Assembly (NCBI RefSeq): GCF_003943465.1 | Contig: NZ_RJPR01000006.1 | Coordinates: 1 to 64,000, forward strand | Reading direction: 5' to 3' | DNA from: Streptococcus cristatus | GTDB lineage: Bacteria; Bacillota; Bacilli; Lactobacillales; Streptococcaceae | DNA: 64,000 nt | Part shown: positions 45,919 to 56,562 of the stretch, one piece after another | How positions within the stretch are numbered: the first letter of the stretch is position 1 | How the letters are laid out: each line of letters opens with the position of its first letter | The notes under the pieces: generated by a model | What the model was told of the DNA's origin: nothing | Databases searched by the model: none | Seen by the model: only the letters and a program-made list of their open reading frames with translations | Translations under genes and position numbers: made by a program

Positions 45919-47283
45919 TTACTCAAACATATTCCCAATTAAATTGCGCATCTTATCTGTAAGACTAGCTTTTGGTTCCTCTTGTGGTTCTTCATTTCTA
46001 AGCGGTGCAATTTCTGGTTCCACCTCTTGAACTGGTTGAACTGGTTCAACCGGCTGATGATCAAAGCGAGGTACTCTATGACTTGGACGTTCAAAGCTAG
46101 TTGCTTGATGACGCAACTGCTCGTCTCCACGAACAGCAGCTTGTGCAATTCGATCCACTTCGGTCAGATTGCCCGCATACTCTGAAAGACTAATCACGTG
46201 GGCAAAAGCTGGATTACGGATACCGATTTGATTTGGTACATATAATTTAGCGTGAACGCCAAATACTTCCTGAGCTAATTCTACAACGCCAGGCAAGATT
46301 GCTCCACCACCAACGATGACGATACCACCAGGAAGATCTAACACGTGTCTTCTATCTAAATCTTGCTTGATTTGTTCAAAAACATGTTTGATACGAGCAG
46401 AGATGATTTCAGCTAGATAGGTTTCTGTTATTTCAACTGGATTAACTTCCCCGATGACTTCAACTGGGAAAGATTCTGGGCCTGCAAATGGTACATAAGC
46501 CACACCATAGTTAAATTTCAAGCTTTCTGCCAATTTCTGAGAAGTTTTCAAGACTTTTGAAATGTCTTTTGTGACATAGTCGCCGCCTTCTTGATAGATA
46601 TTGGTAAATTGTAATTCTTGATTTTTTACAGAAGCAACTGTAGTTTGTCCGCCACCCATATCAATGACTGTCGCGCCAAACTCCCGTTCTCCTTCGTTCA
46701 GGATAGATTTTGTCATCGCTAAAGGAGAAATGATAATATTTTCCAATTTCACTCCTGCACGCTCTACTGTTTTACGGAGGTTATGCAGGATTGTACGAGG
46801 ACCAGTGTAGAGTAGGCCGCGCATTTCTAGGCGAATCCCCATCATACCACGAGGATCACGGATCCCTTGGAAGCCATCAACAACAAACTCTTCTGGAATG
46901 AAGGTAATTACTTCACGGTCAGGAGTCATGCTCTTGGTCAAGGCAGATCTTACCACGCTCTCGACATCTTCATCGGTAATTTCTTTGGAGTCACTAGTCA
47001 CAGGAATCATTCCTTGAGTTGGCTCAATTTGCAGTAGATTTGCAGGCAAGCCAACATTCACTAAGCCAATTGAAATCCCCGCTTTTTCCTCTGCTTGAGA
47101 AATTGCTGACTTAATAGCTGCTGCTGCTGCTTCAATATCGACAATAATCCCATCTTTAACGCCAGCACTCTTTGCATTGCTGACTCCAATAACATTCATT
47201 TCACCGTTGATGTGCTCTGCCACCAACACTTTAATTGTGCTACTTCCTATATCTAATCCAGTAAAAAAGCCATCTCTAGCCAT
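45919..47283 (-). CDS. ftsA: Cell division protein FtsA
   Basis: 454 residues from the ATG at 47283 (MARDGFFTGLDIGSS), which has AGAGGA 8 nt upstream; the frame continues upstream to 47316 without a better signal. Actin-like ATPase that anchors FtsZ: phosphate loop GLDIGSSTIKV, later VIDMGGGQTT. A C-terminal amphipathic helix (MRNLIGNMF) binds membrane. Confidence 0.96.
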   Translation of the reverse strand: MARDGFFTGLDIGSSTIKVLVAEHINGEMNVIGVSNAKSAGVKDGIIVDIEAAAAAIKSAISQAEEKAGISIGLVNVGLPANLLQIEPTQGMIPVTSDSKEITDEDVESVVRSALTKSMTPDREVITFIPEEFVVDGFQGIRDPRGMMGIRLEMRGLLYTGPRTILHNLRKTVERAGVKLENIIISPLAMTKSILNEGEREFGATVIDMGGGQTTVASVKNQELQFTNIYQEGGDYVTKDISKVLKTSQKLAESLKFNYGVAYVPFAGPESFPVEVIGEVNPVEITETYLAEIISARIKHVFEQIKQDLDRRHVLDLPGGIVIVGGGAILPGVVELAQEVFGVHAKLYVPNQIGIRNPAFAHVISLSEYAGNLTEVDRIAQAAVRGDEQLRHQATSFERPSHRVPRFDHQPVEPVQPVQEVEPEIAPLRNEEPQEEPKASLTDKMRNLIGNMFE

Positions 47284-47358
47284 TACATCAGTCCTCTCTG
47301 TCTTCCACGTTTCCATTCTAATACAAATAACTCTAGAAAATAGGGTTATCCAAACTTT

Positions 47359-47368
47359 ATTATATCAT
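47359..47368 (-). promoter_or_regulatory. Promoter of ftsA-ftsZ
   Basis: TATAAT (47359-47364, minus) with an extended TGA, about 75 bp before the ftsA start, in the gap after divIB. The -35 is poor. Confidence 0.55.
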
Positions 47369-47406
47369 AAAAATACGAAATTGGCGCAGTTTTTTATCTA
47401 TAATAA

Positions 47407-48606
47407 TTAGTTATTTTCAGAAATCTCTGGCTTTTCTGCCTGAGATTGAGCAGAATGCTCGGTAGATTGCTCTGCACGTTGAGCCGAAGATTCCGTATCT
47501 TGTGCATCGTTACTAGCTTCATGGATAGCTTCATTTTCTGTGCCTTGCGCATAGCTAAAAATACCAGCCTCCATATCAACCACACTTGGCACTTCCAACT
47601 GAGGATGAATTCCTTCATAGTAAGGAAGTTTCTTAGCAATATGAGAAATAGGAACTAAAATTTGGTGTTCATCAGACATGGTAATAGTCACTAAATCCTC
47701 TGTCACCTTGCTAGGAGTTAAATCAACTTTTCTAATGCTCTTTTTGACTGAATCAGGAACATTCTTCAGTTGTTGAACAAACTCCTTGATCAAACCTGCA
47801 TCCGAGAAGGTCACATCCATCCGCTCTTCCGGCAAAGCATCAGTCGCAACCTCTTTTTTTACGTATTCTCCACTCGTTAAAATAGGATAATACTTAGAAT
47901 CTTTCTGCAAATAACCTAAAATGCCATATTCCTGAACATCGATTTTGAAAGTCAGCGGAAATTGATAGGTCATTTCTACATTTTCAATCCAGGGGCTAGA
48001 AGCTTTCAGATTTTGCTCGTAATGATGGCGATTTTTGTAAACAGTGACAGTGTAATCGCGCTGATCGATTTTGCTACTGCTTTTTAGTTCTTCCTGACTC
48101 ACAACCTTGTTTCCAGTAAATTCAATGGTCTTCATGGTTGCAAGTGGCGTGAGGAAATAAAGAGAAGCTAAAAAGATCAGAGAACTTGTCACTAAAACTG
48201 GCAAAGCTCGATACCAATGAATTTTCTCAATTGGAACTTTTGGAAGCTCAACCTGCTCTACTTCTACTTCTTCTTCATCTTGCTCTTGATCCTGAGCTTC
48301 AGCTTCAGCTCCCTCCTCAACTTCAGACTCACTTTCAGAATCTTGAACTGCATCTTCTTCACTTGTAGGAAAGTCTGTGTCAATTTCTTCGGAGACTGTA
48401 TCTTCTTCGTTAGAAGGCTCCTGATTTTCCAGTTCCGCCTTCATTTCTTCTTTTTTCTGCTTTAGTTCAGCTCTTTTTTTCTCTAACTCAGCTTGCTTTT
48501 TTGCCTTTTCTTGAGCTTTTTTCTCAAGATACTCTTTGTTTCTGACTTGCCATTCAGAAAGAGAAAGTTGAGCAGTTTCTTGCTTATCTTCCTTGCTTTT
48601 TTTCAT
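47407..48606 (-). CDS. divIB: Cell division protein DivIB/FtsQ
   Basis: 399 residues. A long charged cytoplasmic region (about 1-130, lysine-rich then strongly acidic) precedes one transmembrane segment (about 134-155, [18 protein letters not shown]). The POTRA and beta domains (about 155-345) follow, then a low-complexity tail. It stabilises the FtsL/DivIC complex. It overlaps murG by 4 bp. Confidence 0.93.
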   Translation of the reverse strand: MKKSKEDKQETAQLSLSEWQVRNKEYLEKKAQEKAKKQAELEKKRAELKQKKEEMKAELENQEPSNEEDTVSEEIDTDFPTSEEDAVQDSESESEVEEGAEAEAQDQEQDEEEVEVEQVELPKVPIEKIHWYRALPVLVTSSLIFLASLYFLTPLATMKTIEFTGNKVVSQEELKSSSKIDQRDYTVTVYKNRHHYEQNLKASSPWIENVEMTYQFPLTFKIDVQEYGILGYLQKDSKYYPILTSGEYVKKEVATDALPEERMDVTFSDAGLIKEFVQQLKNVPDSVKKSIRKVDLTPSKVTEDLVTITMSDEHQILVPISHIAKKLPYYEGIHPQLEVPSVVDMEAGIFSYAQGTENEAIHEASNDAQDTESSAQRAEQSTEHSAQSQAEKPEISENN

Positions 48607-49673
48607 TTTTTCCCTTTGTTAATATCTTGCTTCAAAATTTCATAAAAATCATCTACCGATTTTAATTCAGGTGCTTTTTCCATTCGTTGATAGTAAGCAT
48701 CCTTTTCTCTTAGTAAATCATCCACTGCTACTTGGAGATTAACCCGATTCAAGTTTTCTTCATTGATTTTAAGCGCATACCCTTTTTCCAAAAAGTAGTT
48801 GGCATTTTCAATCTGATCTCCTCGACTTGCCCCAAGCCCCAAAGGTACAATTACTTGCAACTTCTTCATCGCCAGTAATTCAAAAATAGTATTGGAACCG
48901 CCTCGTGTCACGACGACATCTGCCATAGCCATCAGTGGCTGATACAGATCTGTCACATAGGACACTCGGTAAATGCGATGGGAAAGCTCATCCAAGTTAG
49001 CATCGCCCGTCAGATTGATAATATTGTATTTTTCAATCAAGCGATCCTTATTTTTGGTAATAAAATCATTGAAAACTTTCGCTCCTCCTGAGCCACCAAC
49101 AAAGAGCAAGGTAGGTTTTCCTTCTGTGAAATGGGCCTTAATTTTCTCAATCTCAGCCGGTTCCGTTTGAGGGAGGGCAGCGATCTTGGTCACCGCTCCA
49201 ACATGTTCAGCCTTGCTCAAGCCCTCAGCTTGCTCAAAAGTCGTGAACATCTTTGTCGCACATTTATAACCAATTTTATTAGCCAAACCAAGCGACAAAT
49301 CAGACTCATGGATAAAGACTGGAACGCCTGTCACCTTCGCCGCAATCACTGGCGGAACAGACACAAAGCCTCCTTTTGAAAATAGAGCTTTGGGACTGAC
49401 TTTTAACATGATGCCCAGCGACTGGAGAATGCCGCCTGCCACTTTAAAAACATCCCAAAGATTCTGCCAAGAAAAATAGCGACGGAGCTTGCCAGTTGCA
49501 ATCGAATGGAAAACAACAGGTAGACCTGATTTTTGAATTTCCTTGTACTCAATCCCATGGCGGTCACCGATATAATGGACTTCCCAGCCCTCTTCGATAA
49601 ATTTAGGCATCAGCAAAAGATTGAGGGTCACATGGCCAACTGTCCCTCCGCCTGTAAATACTATTTTTTTCAT
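48603..49673 (-). CDS. murG: UDP-GlcNAc transferase MurG
   Basis: 356 residues, GT-B enzyme converting lipid I to lipid II at the inner membrane face. The N-terminal glycine motif reads [12 protein letters not shown], and [12 protein letters not shown] and [13 protein letters not shown] bind the donor. It lies between murD (1 bp gap) and divIB (overlap). Confidence 0.96.
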   Translation of the reverse strand: MKKIVFTGGGTVGHVTLNLLLMPKFIEEGWEVHYIGDRHGIEYKEIQKSGLPVVFHSIATGKLRRYFSWQNLWDVFKVAGGILQSLGIMLKVSPKALFSKGGFVSVPPVIAAKVTGVPVFIHESDLSLGLANKIGYKCATKMFTTFEQAEGLSKAEHVGAVTKIAALPQTEPAEIEKIKAHFTEGKPTLLFVGGSGGAKVFNDFITKNKDRLIEKYNIINLTGDANLDELSHRIYRVSYVTDLYQPLMAMADVVVTRGGSNTIFELLAMKKLQVIVPLGLGASRGDQIENANYFLEKGYALKINEENLNRVNLQVAVDDLLREKDAYYQRMEKAPELKSVDDFYEILKQDINKGKK

Positions 49674-49674
49674 T

Positions 49675-51027
49675 TTATTCCTTTAATTCTTTAAACACGG
49701 CAAGGAATTCATCGCCCCGCACTTCAAAATTCTTATACATATCCCAGCTGGCATTGGCTGGACTGAGAAGAACAGCATCCCCAGGCTCCGCCACAGAAAA
49801 GGCTTTGCGAGTAGCATCTCTGACATCTGAAGCGTCCAGATAGCTTACTTCTGCCTGATCCGCAGCCCGCTTAACACGTGCAGCCGATTCTCCCAGAATC
49901 ACCATCTTTTTCAAGCCCTTGATATCTGGCACCAATTCATCAAATTCATTGCCACGATCCAGGCCACCAGCAATCAGAATGACCTTGCTATTGTCAAAGC
50001 CTGATAAAGCTTTTTGAGTCGCTAAGATATTAGTTGATTTGCTATCATTGTAAAATTTGACTTGATTGATTTCGCCCACATACTGGAGACGATGCTTGAC
50101 ACCACCAAAATGAGCCAGAGTTTCTTTAATAACTTGATTGTCAATCCCACGAAGTTTGGCTACTGCAATGGTTGCTAGAGCATTTTCTACATTATGGCTA
50201 CCAGGCACGCCTAGTTCAGAAGCTTTCATAATGGCTTCCCCACGGAAAGTCAGCACATCGCCGTCCAAGTAAGCTCCATCGACCTTTTCTTTAGTTGAAA
50301 AAGGAAGCACTTTGGCAGCCGTCTTCTTAGCCAATTCTTTCGCCAAGTCTTGATTGAAATTCAACACGACATAGTCAGAAGCTGTCATATTTTTTTGGAT
50401 ATTCCACTTGGCCGCCACATATTCCTCAAAAGAGCCGTGATAGTCCAGATGCGTCGGCATCAGATTTGTAATGACCGCTATTTCTGGATGGAAGGCTTCG
50501 ATTCCCATTAGTTGGAAAGAAGAAAGTTCCATGACCAATGTGTCTGTTTCACCCGCATCTTGGGCAACTTGACTAGCTGGAAATCCGATATTCCCTGACA
50601 AGAGACCATTTTGTCCGCCTGCTGTTAGCACTTCCGCAATCATGGTTGTCGTAGTCGTTTTTCCATTGGAGCCAGTAATCCCAATAATCGGTGCATCCGA
50701 AATCAGATAAGCCATCTCGACTTCAGTAATAACAGGAATCTTCTTTTCCAAAGCCCTCATGACCATAGGATTATTGTAAGGAATGCCCGGATTTTTCACC
50801 ATCCATTCAAAATCTTCATCCAACAATTCTAATGGATGACCACCAGTTATGACCTTAATTCCTTCTTCCAGCAAAGATTGGGCAGCTGGATTTTCTTCGA
50901 AAGGTTTCCCATCATTGACCGTCACAATCGCTCCCAGTTTATCCAAAAGACGGGCAGCTGACTCCCCTGATTTAGCTAAACCCAACACCAAAACTTTCTT
51001 ATTGGCAAATTTTGAAATAGTCTTCAT
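49675..51027 (-). CDS. murD: UDP-MurNAc-L-alanine:D-glutamate ligase
   Basis: 450 residues from [20 protein letters not shown] lies 6 nt upstream of this ATG, while the frame reaches 51042. Mur ligase with the ATP site GSNGKTTTT near residue 117 and [17 protein letters not shown] in the central domain. It adds D-Glu to the wall precursor. First gene of murD-murG-divIB. Confidence 0.96.
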   Translation of the reverse strand: MKTISKFANKKVLVLGLAKSGESAARLLDKLGAIVTVNDGKPFEENPAAQSLLEEGIKVITGGHPLELLDEDFEWMVKNPGIPYNNPMVMRALEKKIPVITEVEMAYLISDAPIIGITGSNGKTTTTTMIAEVLTAGGQNGLLSGNIGFPASQVAQDAGETDTLVMELSSFQLMGIEAFHPEIAVITNLMPTHLDYHGSFEEYVAAKWNIQKNMTASDYVVLNFNQDLAKELAKKTAAKVLPFSTKEKVDGAYLDGDVLTFRGEAIMKASELGVPGSHNVENALATIAVAKLRGIDNQVIKETLAHFGGVKHRLQYVGEINQVKFYNDSKSTNILATQKALSGFDNSKVILIAGGLDRGNEFDELVPDIKGLKKMVILGESAARVKRAADQAEVSYLDASDVRDATRKAFSVAEPGDAVLLSPANASWDMYKNFEVRGDEFLAVFKELKE

Positions 51028-51388
51028 CATGTACCTCTTCATTCATACTACCTTCTATTTTACCTTTTTTTGCGAAAATAAAAAAGTCATATCAGGCTTT
51101 TATTTTAACTGTTATCAGCTTTTAATAAATAAGAAGAAATATTATTCTATTTGAAACCTTTGGCAACATCTTTTTATACCGGCAAAGTGCTATCTAAAAC
51201 ATTTGATTACCAGCAACATTCAAAAAAACATGTTCTCGTTAGATGAGAAACTACCAGTATTTGTATGTCATTTCTAGCCAGTCAAAACCACCATCGAAGA
51301 ATCTCGCTTTAGATAAACAAAAGGAATTAGGCTACCAAAAGTCTACACGACCTTTGAAATCCTAATTCCTTCCTTATAGTTTATGGGT
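51028..51388. other. Intergenic region upstream of murD with terminator of typA unit
   Basis: It contains a terminator-type stem of AAGGAATTAGG (51321-51331) with CCTAATTCCTT (51361-51371) around a 29-nt loop, followed on minus by TTTTGTTT; this closes the typA-DUF3165 unit. A TAAAAT -10-like box for murD lies near 51060. No gene is seen. Confidence 0.6.
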
Positions 51389-51646
51389 TCAAAGTTCTTT
51401 TGATTTCTGAGATGGTACTAGACGCTCGATGTCCATCAAGGCCCACACTGTAATAATAATCAAAAAGATACTCACAAATAATTCTCCAGGCAATTTAAAA
51501 ATTTGAAAAATTGCCAAAGCAAGCAAAATGATCAAGGCAACCAGCAAAAGTACAAATGTCAAGACATTCAACGTCCCCTTAATACTAGTTGGAATGGCAA
51601 ATACATAGAAAAGCAAGATTAATATTCCAATAATCAGGTAAATCAT
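51389..51646 (-). CDS. DUF3165-type small membrane protein
   Basis: 85 residues from the ATG at 51646 (MIYLIIGILILLFYVFA), preceded by AAAGGAG; the frame extends to 51664. Three hydrophobic segments and a short polar end. Common directly after typA in streptococci. Function unknown. Confidence 0.8.
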   Translation of the reverse strand: MIYLIIGILILLFYVFAIPTSIKGTLNVLTFVLLLVALIILLALAIFQIFKLPGELFVSIFLIIITVWALMDIERLVPSQKSKEL

Positions 51647-51680
51647 GCTGCTCCTTTCTACCACCAGTCAACTCAATGAT

Positions 51681-53528
51681 TTATTCTGCTGCTTGTTTTT
51701 TCTTGTTTTTATTAGCTTTTTCACGTTCTTGCTTGTTCAAGATTTGTTTACGCAAACGGATAGACTCAGGCGTTACTTCCATGTACTCATCGTCGTTCAA
51801 GAACTCAAGTGACTCTTCAAGGGTCAAGATACGAGGTGTCTTGATAACCGCTGTTTGGTCCTTAGTAGCTGAACGAACGTTGGTCATTTGTTTGGCCTTA
51901 GTGATGTTAACTGTCAAGTCGTTTTCACGAGAGTTTTCACCGATGATCATTCCTTCGTAAACCTCAGTACCTGGGTTAACAAAGATAGTACCACGTTCTT
52001 CGATCGACATGATTGAGTAGGTTGTTGCCTTACCAGCATCAATAGATACCAGAGCACCACGGTGACGGCCTCCGATTTCACCTGGAATCAATGGCAAGTA
52101 TTGGTCGAAGGTATGGTTCATGATACCGTAACCACGCGTCATTGACAAGAACTCAGTTGAGTATCCGATCAAACCACGCGCTGGAACAAGGAAGACTAAA
52201 CGAGTTTGACCATTACCAGTTGAAATCATATCCAACATTTCACCCTTGCGCTCAGAAAGGCTTTGGATAACAGATCCTTGGTACTCTTCTGGAGTGTCGA
52301 TTTGGACACGCTCAAACGGCTCACATTTAACACCGTCAATTTCTTTTACAATAACTTCTGGACGAGATACTTGTAGCTCATACCCTTCACGACGCATGGT
52401 TTCGATCAGGATTGACAAATGCAATTCACCACGACCTGAAACCGTCCACTTATCTGGTGAGTCCGTTGGGTCAACACGAAGGGAAACGTCTGTTTGTAGC
52501 TCAGCCTGCAAACGTTCTTCCACCTTACGAGACGTTACCCATTTACCTTCACGACCAGCAAATGGTGAGTTGTTGACCAAGAAGGTCATTTGAAGCGTTG
52601 GCTCATCGATGTGAAGAATTGGAAGAGGTTCAATGGCATCTGTCGGTGTAATCGTCTCACCAACAAAGATATCTTCCATACCGGATACGGCAATCAAGTC
52701 ACCCGCTTTTGCTTCTTGGATTTCACGACGCTCCAAGCCAAAGAAACCAAAGAGCTTCGTAACACGGAAGTTTTTCGTTGTTCCGTCTAGTTTAGAAAGG
52801 GTAACTTGGTCCCCAACTTTCACACTACCACGGAAGACACGTCCGATACCGATACGACCTACGAAGTCATTGTAGTCCAAAAGTGACACTTGGAACTGCA
52901 AAGGCTCATCTGAGTTGTCTACTGGAGCTGGGATATGGTCGATAATGGTATCAAAGATTGGTGCCATTGTTTTTTCTTGATCAGCAGGATCGTCAGAAAG
53001 TGAAGAAGTTCCGTTGATAGCTGAAGCATACACCACTGGGAAGTCAAGCTGGTCATCATCTGCACCAAGCTCGATGAAGAGTTCCAATACTTCATCCACT
53101 ACCTCCGCTGGACGAGCTGACGGTTTGTCAATTTTGTTGACAACCACGATTGGGACAAGATCTTGTTCTAAGGCCTTTTTCAATACGAAACGAGTTTGTG
53201 GCATGGTTCCTTCGTAGGCATCTACAACCAAAACAACACCGTCAACCATTTTCATGATCCGCTCAACTTCTCCACCGAAGTCCGCGTGTCCTGGTGTGTC
53301 CATGATGTTGATACGAGTTCCGTTGTAAGCAACAGCTGTATTCTTAGCCAGGATGGTAATTCCACGCTCTTTTTCGATATCATTTGAGTCCATAGCACGC
53401 TCTGCCAATTCAGTACGTGCATCAAGAGTTTCAGATTGTTTCAATAATTCGTCAACGAGGGTTGTTTTACCGTGGTCAACGTGGGCGATAATCGCAATGT
53501 TACGGATATCTTCTCTTAATTTTGTCAT
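51681..53528 (-). CDS. typA: Ribosome-binding GTPase TypA/BipA
   Basis: 615 residues. Translational GTPase: G1 [15 protein letters not shown], switch I KERGITI, G3 DTPGHADF, G4 NKIDKPSA. The middle domains are EF-G-like and the C-terminal domain is unique to BipA. It assists 50S assembly, mainly at low temperature or stress. Confidence 0.97.
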   Translation of the reverse strand: MTKLREDIRNIAIIAHVDHGKTTLVDELLKQSETLDARTELAERAMDSNDIEKERGITILAKNTAVAYNGTRINIMDTPGHADFGGEVERIMKMVDGVVLVVDAYEGTMPQTRFVLKKALEQDLVPIVVVNKIDKPSARPAEVVDEVLELFIELGADDDQLDFPVVYASAINGTSSLSDDPADQEKTMAPIFDTIIDHIPAPVDNSDEPLQFQVSLLDYNDFVGRIGIGRVFRGSVKVGDQVTLSKLDGTTKNFRVTKLFGFFGLERREIQEAKAGDLIAVSGMEDIFVGETITPTDAIEPLPILHIDEPTLQMTFLVNNSPFAGREGKWVTSRKVEERLQAELQTDVSLRVDPTDSPDKWTVSGRGELHLSILIETMRREGYELQVSRPEVIVKEIDGVKCEPFERVQIDTPEEYQGSVIQSLSERKGEMLDMISTGNGQTRLVFLVPARGLIGYSTEFLSMTRGYGIMNHTFDQYLPLIPGEIGGRHRGALVSIDAGKATTYSIMSIEERGTIFVNPGTEVYEGMIIGENSRENDLTVNITKAKQMTNVRSATKDQTAVIKTPRILTLEESLEFLNDDEYMEVTPESIRLRKQILNKQEREKANKNKKKQAAE

Positions 53529-53566
53529 GATTTCCTCTAAATCTTATTATTTATTTCCAACTAAAA

Positions 53567-53575
53567 ATTATAACA
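53567..53575 (-). promoter_or_regulatory. typA promoter -10 region
   Basis: TGTTATAAT extended -10 on the minus strand (hexamer 53567-53572), about 40 bp before the typA start. No clear -35. Confidence 0.5.
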
Positions 53576-53720
53576 CAGTTTTTTCCAAAAAACACGGGCT
53601 AACCAAGTGTAAATGTTTTCATAGGTAAATCGTAAACTGTAGCCATTTTTGCAATTTTACTCCCGAAAGTGTATGATAAAAAGAAAAAAGAATCGATCCA
53701 ACCCTTTGAAAGGAAAACTC

Positions 53721-54446
53721 ATGCGCCTTGATAAATTCTTAGCCCTAGCTAAGATTAGCCGGAAAGAGATGAAACAAAAACTGCGACTAAGGCAGATCGT
53801 AATTGACGGCCAAGCAGCTCGCTCCCTCAGCCAAAATGTCGATAGCGGCCTCCAGTTCATTAGCCTAGCTGGTAAACCATTAAACCACCTAGCCCACCAT
53901 TATTTTCTGATGAACAAGCCCGTCGGTGCTGTCACTGCCAATTCTGACTCGGACAAGATGACTGTCATAGATCTAATTGCCCCAGAAGATTTTAACGACC
54001 AGCTTTACGCCATCGGCCGTTTGGATCGTGATACACGAGGTCTGCTTCTGATCACAGATAATGGGCCACTGGGATTTCAACTCCTCCATCCACAATACCA
54101 TATCGCAAAGACCTACTATGTCGAAGTCAACGGCCTTCTTGGCCAAGAAGCCACAATCGCTTTTCAGCAAGGCATTATCTTTCTGGACGGAACTCAATGC
54201 AAACCCGCTCAACTTCAGATTCACACGACCAGCCCAGAGCACTCCACCGCCTCAGTTACCATTTCTGAAGGGAAATTTCATCAGGTCAAGAAAATGTTTC
54301 TAGCAGTTGGTGTCAAGGTCACCTATCTCAAACGCACCCATTTCGGTGATTTTCAGCTGGATCCCAATCTAGCAGAAGGCAGCTATCGACCGCTGAATCC
54401 TTCCGAACTCGAGATTATCAGAGGCTATTTGGAACAAACTTGGTAA
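53721..54446 (+). CDS. RsuA-family 16S rRNA pseudouridine synthase
   Basis: 241 residues from ATG after AAAGGA; the frame begins upstream at 53649 but without a better start. An S4 domain (about 1-60, MRLDKFLALAKISRKEMKQK) precedes the synthase domain, with the catalytic Asp in IGRLDRDTRGLLLIT (about 100) and EGKFHQVKKMF later. Divergent from typA. Confidence 0.92.
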   Translation: MRLDKFLALAKISRKEMKQKLRLRQIVIDGQAARSLSQNVDSGLQFISLAGKPLNHLAHHYFLMNKPVGAVTANSDSDKMTVIDLIAPEDFNDQLYAIGRLDRDTRGLLLITDNGPLGFQLLHPQYHIAKTYYVEVNGLLGQEATIAFQQGIIFLDGTQCKPAQLQIHTTSPEHSTASVTISEGKFHQVKKMFLAVGVKVTYLKRTHFGDFQLDPNLAEGSYRPLNPSELEIIRGYLEQTW

Positions 54447-54448
54447 AA

Positions 54449-54474
54449 CAAAAAGGCTTATTCAAGCCTTTTTA
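54449..54474. terminator. Bidirectional terminator after the pseudouridine synthase gene
   Basis: AAAAGGCTT pairs with AAGCCTTTT around ATTC, with A- and T-runs on both sides. It can serve the plus gene and the minus 78-residue gene. Confidence 0.85.
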
Positions 54475-54481
54475 TTATTTA

Positions 54482-54718
54482 TTACACAAATCCATTCATA
54501 GTCAGAAGAATTCCTGCAATCCAGTTGATGGCAGAAATGACAATACCGACAATAGCTATAATTCTTTCTGTTTTATAATCAAGTCCAGATTCTTTTTGAC
54601 GTGTGTTAGCTTCTATTATAGCAAGAGTTCCTAAAATAATGCCTGGTAATGGAAGCCAAAGACTACCTACGATTGATAGGATACCTATATTACGTGAGGT
54701 TTTATTCTTTTCTTGCAT
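54482..54718 (-). CDS. Small membrane protein, DUF4190-like
   Basis: 78 residues, two hydrophobic segments (about 10-33 and 52-75) joined by a short polar loop with ANTRQKESG. AAGGAG upstream and TGTTATAAT about 35 bp before the start. The two-helix G/P-rich pattern resembles DUF4190 proteins. Function unknown. Confidence 0.75.
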   Translation of the reverse strand: MQEKNKTSRNIGILSIVGSLWLPLPGIILGTLAIIEANTRQKESGLDYKTERIIAIVGIVISAINWIAGILLTMNGFV

Positions 54719-54801
54719 GTTCTAAAAACTCCTTAAAAAATATTTGCACTTACCTATTATAACATAGGAAATTGGTTTTGTATATATATTTCTACAAAGA
54801 A

Positions 54802-55182
54802 TCAGCTTGTCTTAACCTTGCCCGTCCAAGAATCAAGACCGTAAGACAGGATATAAATATCATTAAAACCTTGCTTTTTCAAGTAAATCGCCGCATTGGT
54901 CACACGTTGCCCACGGCTATTTTCATAAAGAAGAACTGGTTTGTCTTTGCGAAGCGCATTGATACTAGACTTGAGCTGTTGGGACGGAATATTGCGCGCC
55001 CCCAAGATATGCTTGCGATGGAAATCCGATGGATCACGCAGGTCAATCAATTGCCCTTGACGAATCAAAGCTTCAAACTCACTATTATCTACTACCTTAG
55101 CTGCACGACGAATACGGAAATAATTGAAGCCCATCCAAGCTAACATTCCCAGCAAAATTGCCCATAAAGTCCAAATTCCCAT
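54802..55182 (-). CDS. Membrane-anchored rhodanese-like protein lacking the catalytic Cys
   Basis: 126 residues. One N-terminal membrane segment (about 3-22), then a rhodanese domain (about 30-122: LIDLRDPSDFHRKHILGARN). The active loop, normally C-R-x-G-x-R, reads ENSRGQR with Glu87 in place of Cys, so sulfur transfer is unlikely. A binding or regulatory role is inferred. It follows yqgQ by 1 bp. Confidence 0.85.
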   Translation of the reverse strand: MGIWTLWAILLGMLAWMGFNYFRIRRAAKVVDNSEFEALIRQGQLIDLRDPSDFHRKHILGARNIPSQQLKSSINALRKDKPVLLYENSRGQRVTNAAIYLKKQGFNDIYILSYGLDSWTGKVKTS

Positions 55183-55183
55183 T

Positions 55184-55402
55184 CTAGTTTCTCCCTTTAT
55201 CTTCTAAATACTTCAACTCTACTTGATGTTCTCTGCGAAGAACCGCCTCAGCCTCCAGATAATCAAGCTTATCCATCAGGCCAGCATCGTAAATCCGCTC
55301 CAGCTCAATTTTCATCATCTCAATATCATAAAGACGCTTGCCCATATAGATAATGATCCCGAAATTTTTAAGAAATTGCTGCACATCATAGAGTGTTTTC
55401 AT
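55184..55402 (-). CDS. yqgQ: YqgQ family protein (DUF910)
   Basis: 72 residues starting MKTLYDVQQFLKNFGIIIYM with the YDIEMMKIELERIYDAGLMD block typical of YqgQ. Small helical protein of unknown function, paired with a rhodanese-like gene as in other Firmicutes. Confidence 0.85.
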   Translation of the reverse strand: MKTLYDVQQFLKNFGIIIYMGKRLYDIEMMKIELERIYDAGLMDKLDYLEAEAVLRREHQVELKYLEDKGRN

Positions 55403-55471
55403 GAGCTATATTTTATCAGATTTTAGCAAAGTTTTCAAGATGACAAAACAGAAAAGACAGCCACATAGGCT

Positions 55472-55501
55472 ACCTTTTCAGGAGATTATTATGAAAAAGG
55501 T
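55472..55501. repeat. Short dispersed inverted-repeat element, copy 2
   Basis: ACCTTTT and AAAAGGT flank a GGAGATTATTATG core, as in the copy at 23503-23533. On minus it precedes a small AGCC/GGCT stem with CTTTTCTGTTTT. Confidence 0.5.
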
Positions 55502-55555
55502 AAAATGAAATATTGTTAAATAAACTTTCTTGGAGGATGTCCCCTCCAAGTCCCC

Positions 55556-55580
55556 GACCTTTTGGACAAGGTCTTTTTTT
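55556..55580 (+). terminator. Orphan plus-strand terminator
   Basis: GACCTT (55556-55561) pairs with AAGGTC (55568-55573) and is followed by seven T on plus. A further 8-bp hairpin lies just upstream. No plus gene ends here, so it may be the 3' end of a small RNA or a phage-junction leftover. Confidence 0.6.
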
Positions 55581-55711
55581 ACAAAAAGCTCTAATCTATT
55601 TTGTATAGTCTTTCGAAAATCAGACCAGCATCACTGCCAGTCTGCCAAGTCCGACAGAGCGGACATTTTCTAGATTTTCCGTTATATAGGCAATTATTTA
55701 TCTAACACTAT

Positions 55712-55740
55712 ATAAAAAAGCCCCAGCTAAAAAGCTGGGG
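55712..55740 (-). terminator. Terminator of the prophage late operon
   Basis: CCCCAGCT (55721-55728) pairs with AGCTGGGG (55733-55740), followed on the minus strand by CTTTTTTAT. It lies 80 bp after the endolysin stop. Confidence 0.9.
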
Positions 55741-55820
55741 TAGATTAAAATTTAAGAGAATGTTTTTTTATCAAGATTATCTCAAGATAATCTTCCCGCA
55801 GTTTCCGCTGCGGTTTTGCT

Positions 55821-56561
55821 TTAGCTCAAATCTCCCCAAAGGGTAATCCGATTACCAGCCTCGTCAGTTTGACCGATGGCCATGTAATTGCGGTTGCCGG
55901 ATTGGCCAATGTACGAAATCCAGCGGTAGCCGTTAGCTGAACCCTTGCTGTCATAATTAACAGATTCTCCAGGTTCATAGACATGCACGATTTCGCCATT
56001 AAGATTTGGGGCACGGCGCACATTGATGGCTGCTTCTCCTACCTTAAATGTGCCTGTTTCAGGCGTAAGCTCAATTTCGTCTGATGTTGGAGTTACGTCA
56101 GCTGGAGTAGCTGGCGCTGCGCCATCGCTGTATGGTGGATAAAACCAGCCAATTACGTCCTCAAAACCTCGATTATTGTATCGAGCTGGGCCTCCAACAA
56201 TTAAAGCATCTGCATTTCCGTCGACATTTTGCTCGACAGTTCGCATCGTAATACCATCAGAATCCTCAATAACGATACCGCAATGGCCATAGTTAACACC
56301 ACCAAACCAAGCATTCATATTGAAAAACGCTCCAGCTCGTGGGTTTTCGTCAGTTGGCATGCGGTGTACTTCCCAGCCAGCTGCTTCTGCCGAATCTAGC
56401 AAATCAGCTGCGTTGCCCCATAGATCTACACCGAAAAAGTGTTTTGATGGATAGGTTAGCAAATCTGCGCATTGAGTGCCTGCGAACCCATCTTTATCAA
56501 CACCCATGCCTGAGTTTGCTAGGCCAATCGTAAATTGTACAAGTTCATTTGCTGTTGTCAT
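55821..56561 (-). CDS. Phage endolysin, CHAP and SH3 domains
   Basis: 246 residues. The N-terminal CHAP amidase/peptidase has Cys31 in GTQCADLLTYP and His93 in NYGHCGIV. A threonine/proline linker (about 148-170) leads to a C-terminal SH3b-type wall-binding domain (about 172-245, INVRRAPNLNGEIVHVY). AAAGGA precedes the ATG. No choline-binding repeats are present, unlike pneumococcal phage lysins. It is the last gene of the lysis module. Confidence 0.9.
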   Translation of the reverse strand: MTTANELVQFTIGLANSGMGVDKDGFAGTQCADLLTYPSKHFFGVDLWGNAADLLDSAEAAGWEVHRMPTDENPRAGAFFNMNAWFGGVNYGHCGIVIEDSDGITMRTVEQNVDGNADALIVGGPARYNNRGFEDVIGWFYPPYSDGAAPATPADVTPTSDEIELTPETGTFKVGEAAINVRRAPNLNGEIVHVYEPGESVNYDSKGSANGYRWISYIGQSGNRNYMAIGQTDEAGNRITLWGDLS

Positions 56562-56562
56562 A

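Larger units (their letters stand above)
55403..55820. other. Intergenic region at the left edge of the prophage
   Basis: 418 bp without a credible gene. Contents: the second dispersed inverted repeat (55472-55501) beside a small AGCC/GGCT hairpin; hairpin CTTGGAGG/CCTCCAAG (55529-55550); a plus-strand terminator (55556-55580); the prophage terminator (55712-55740); and two hairpins just after the lysin stop. The attachment site probably lies here but cannot be fixed without the other end. Confidence 0.6.
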
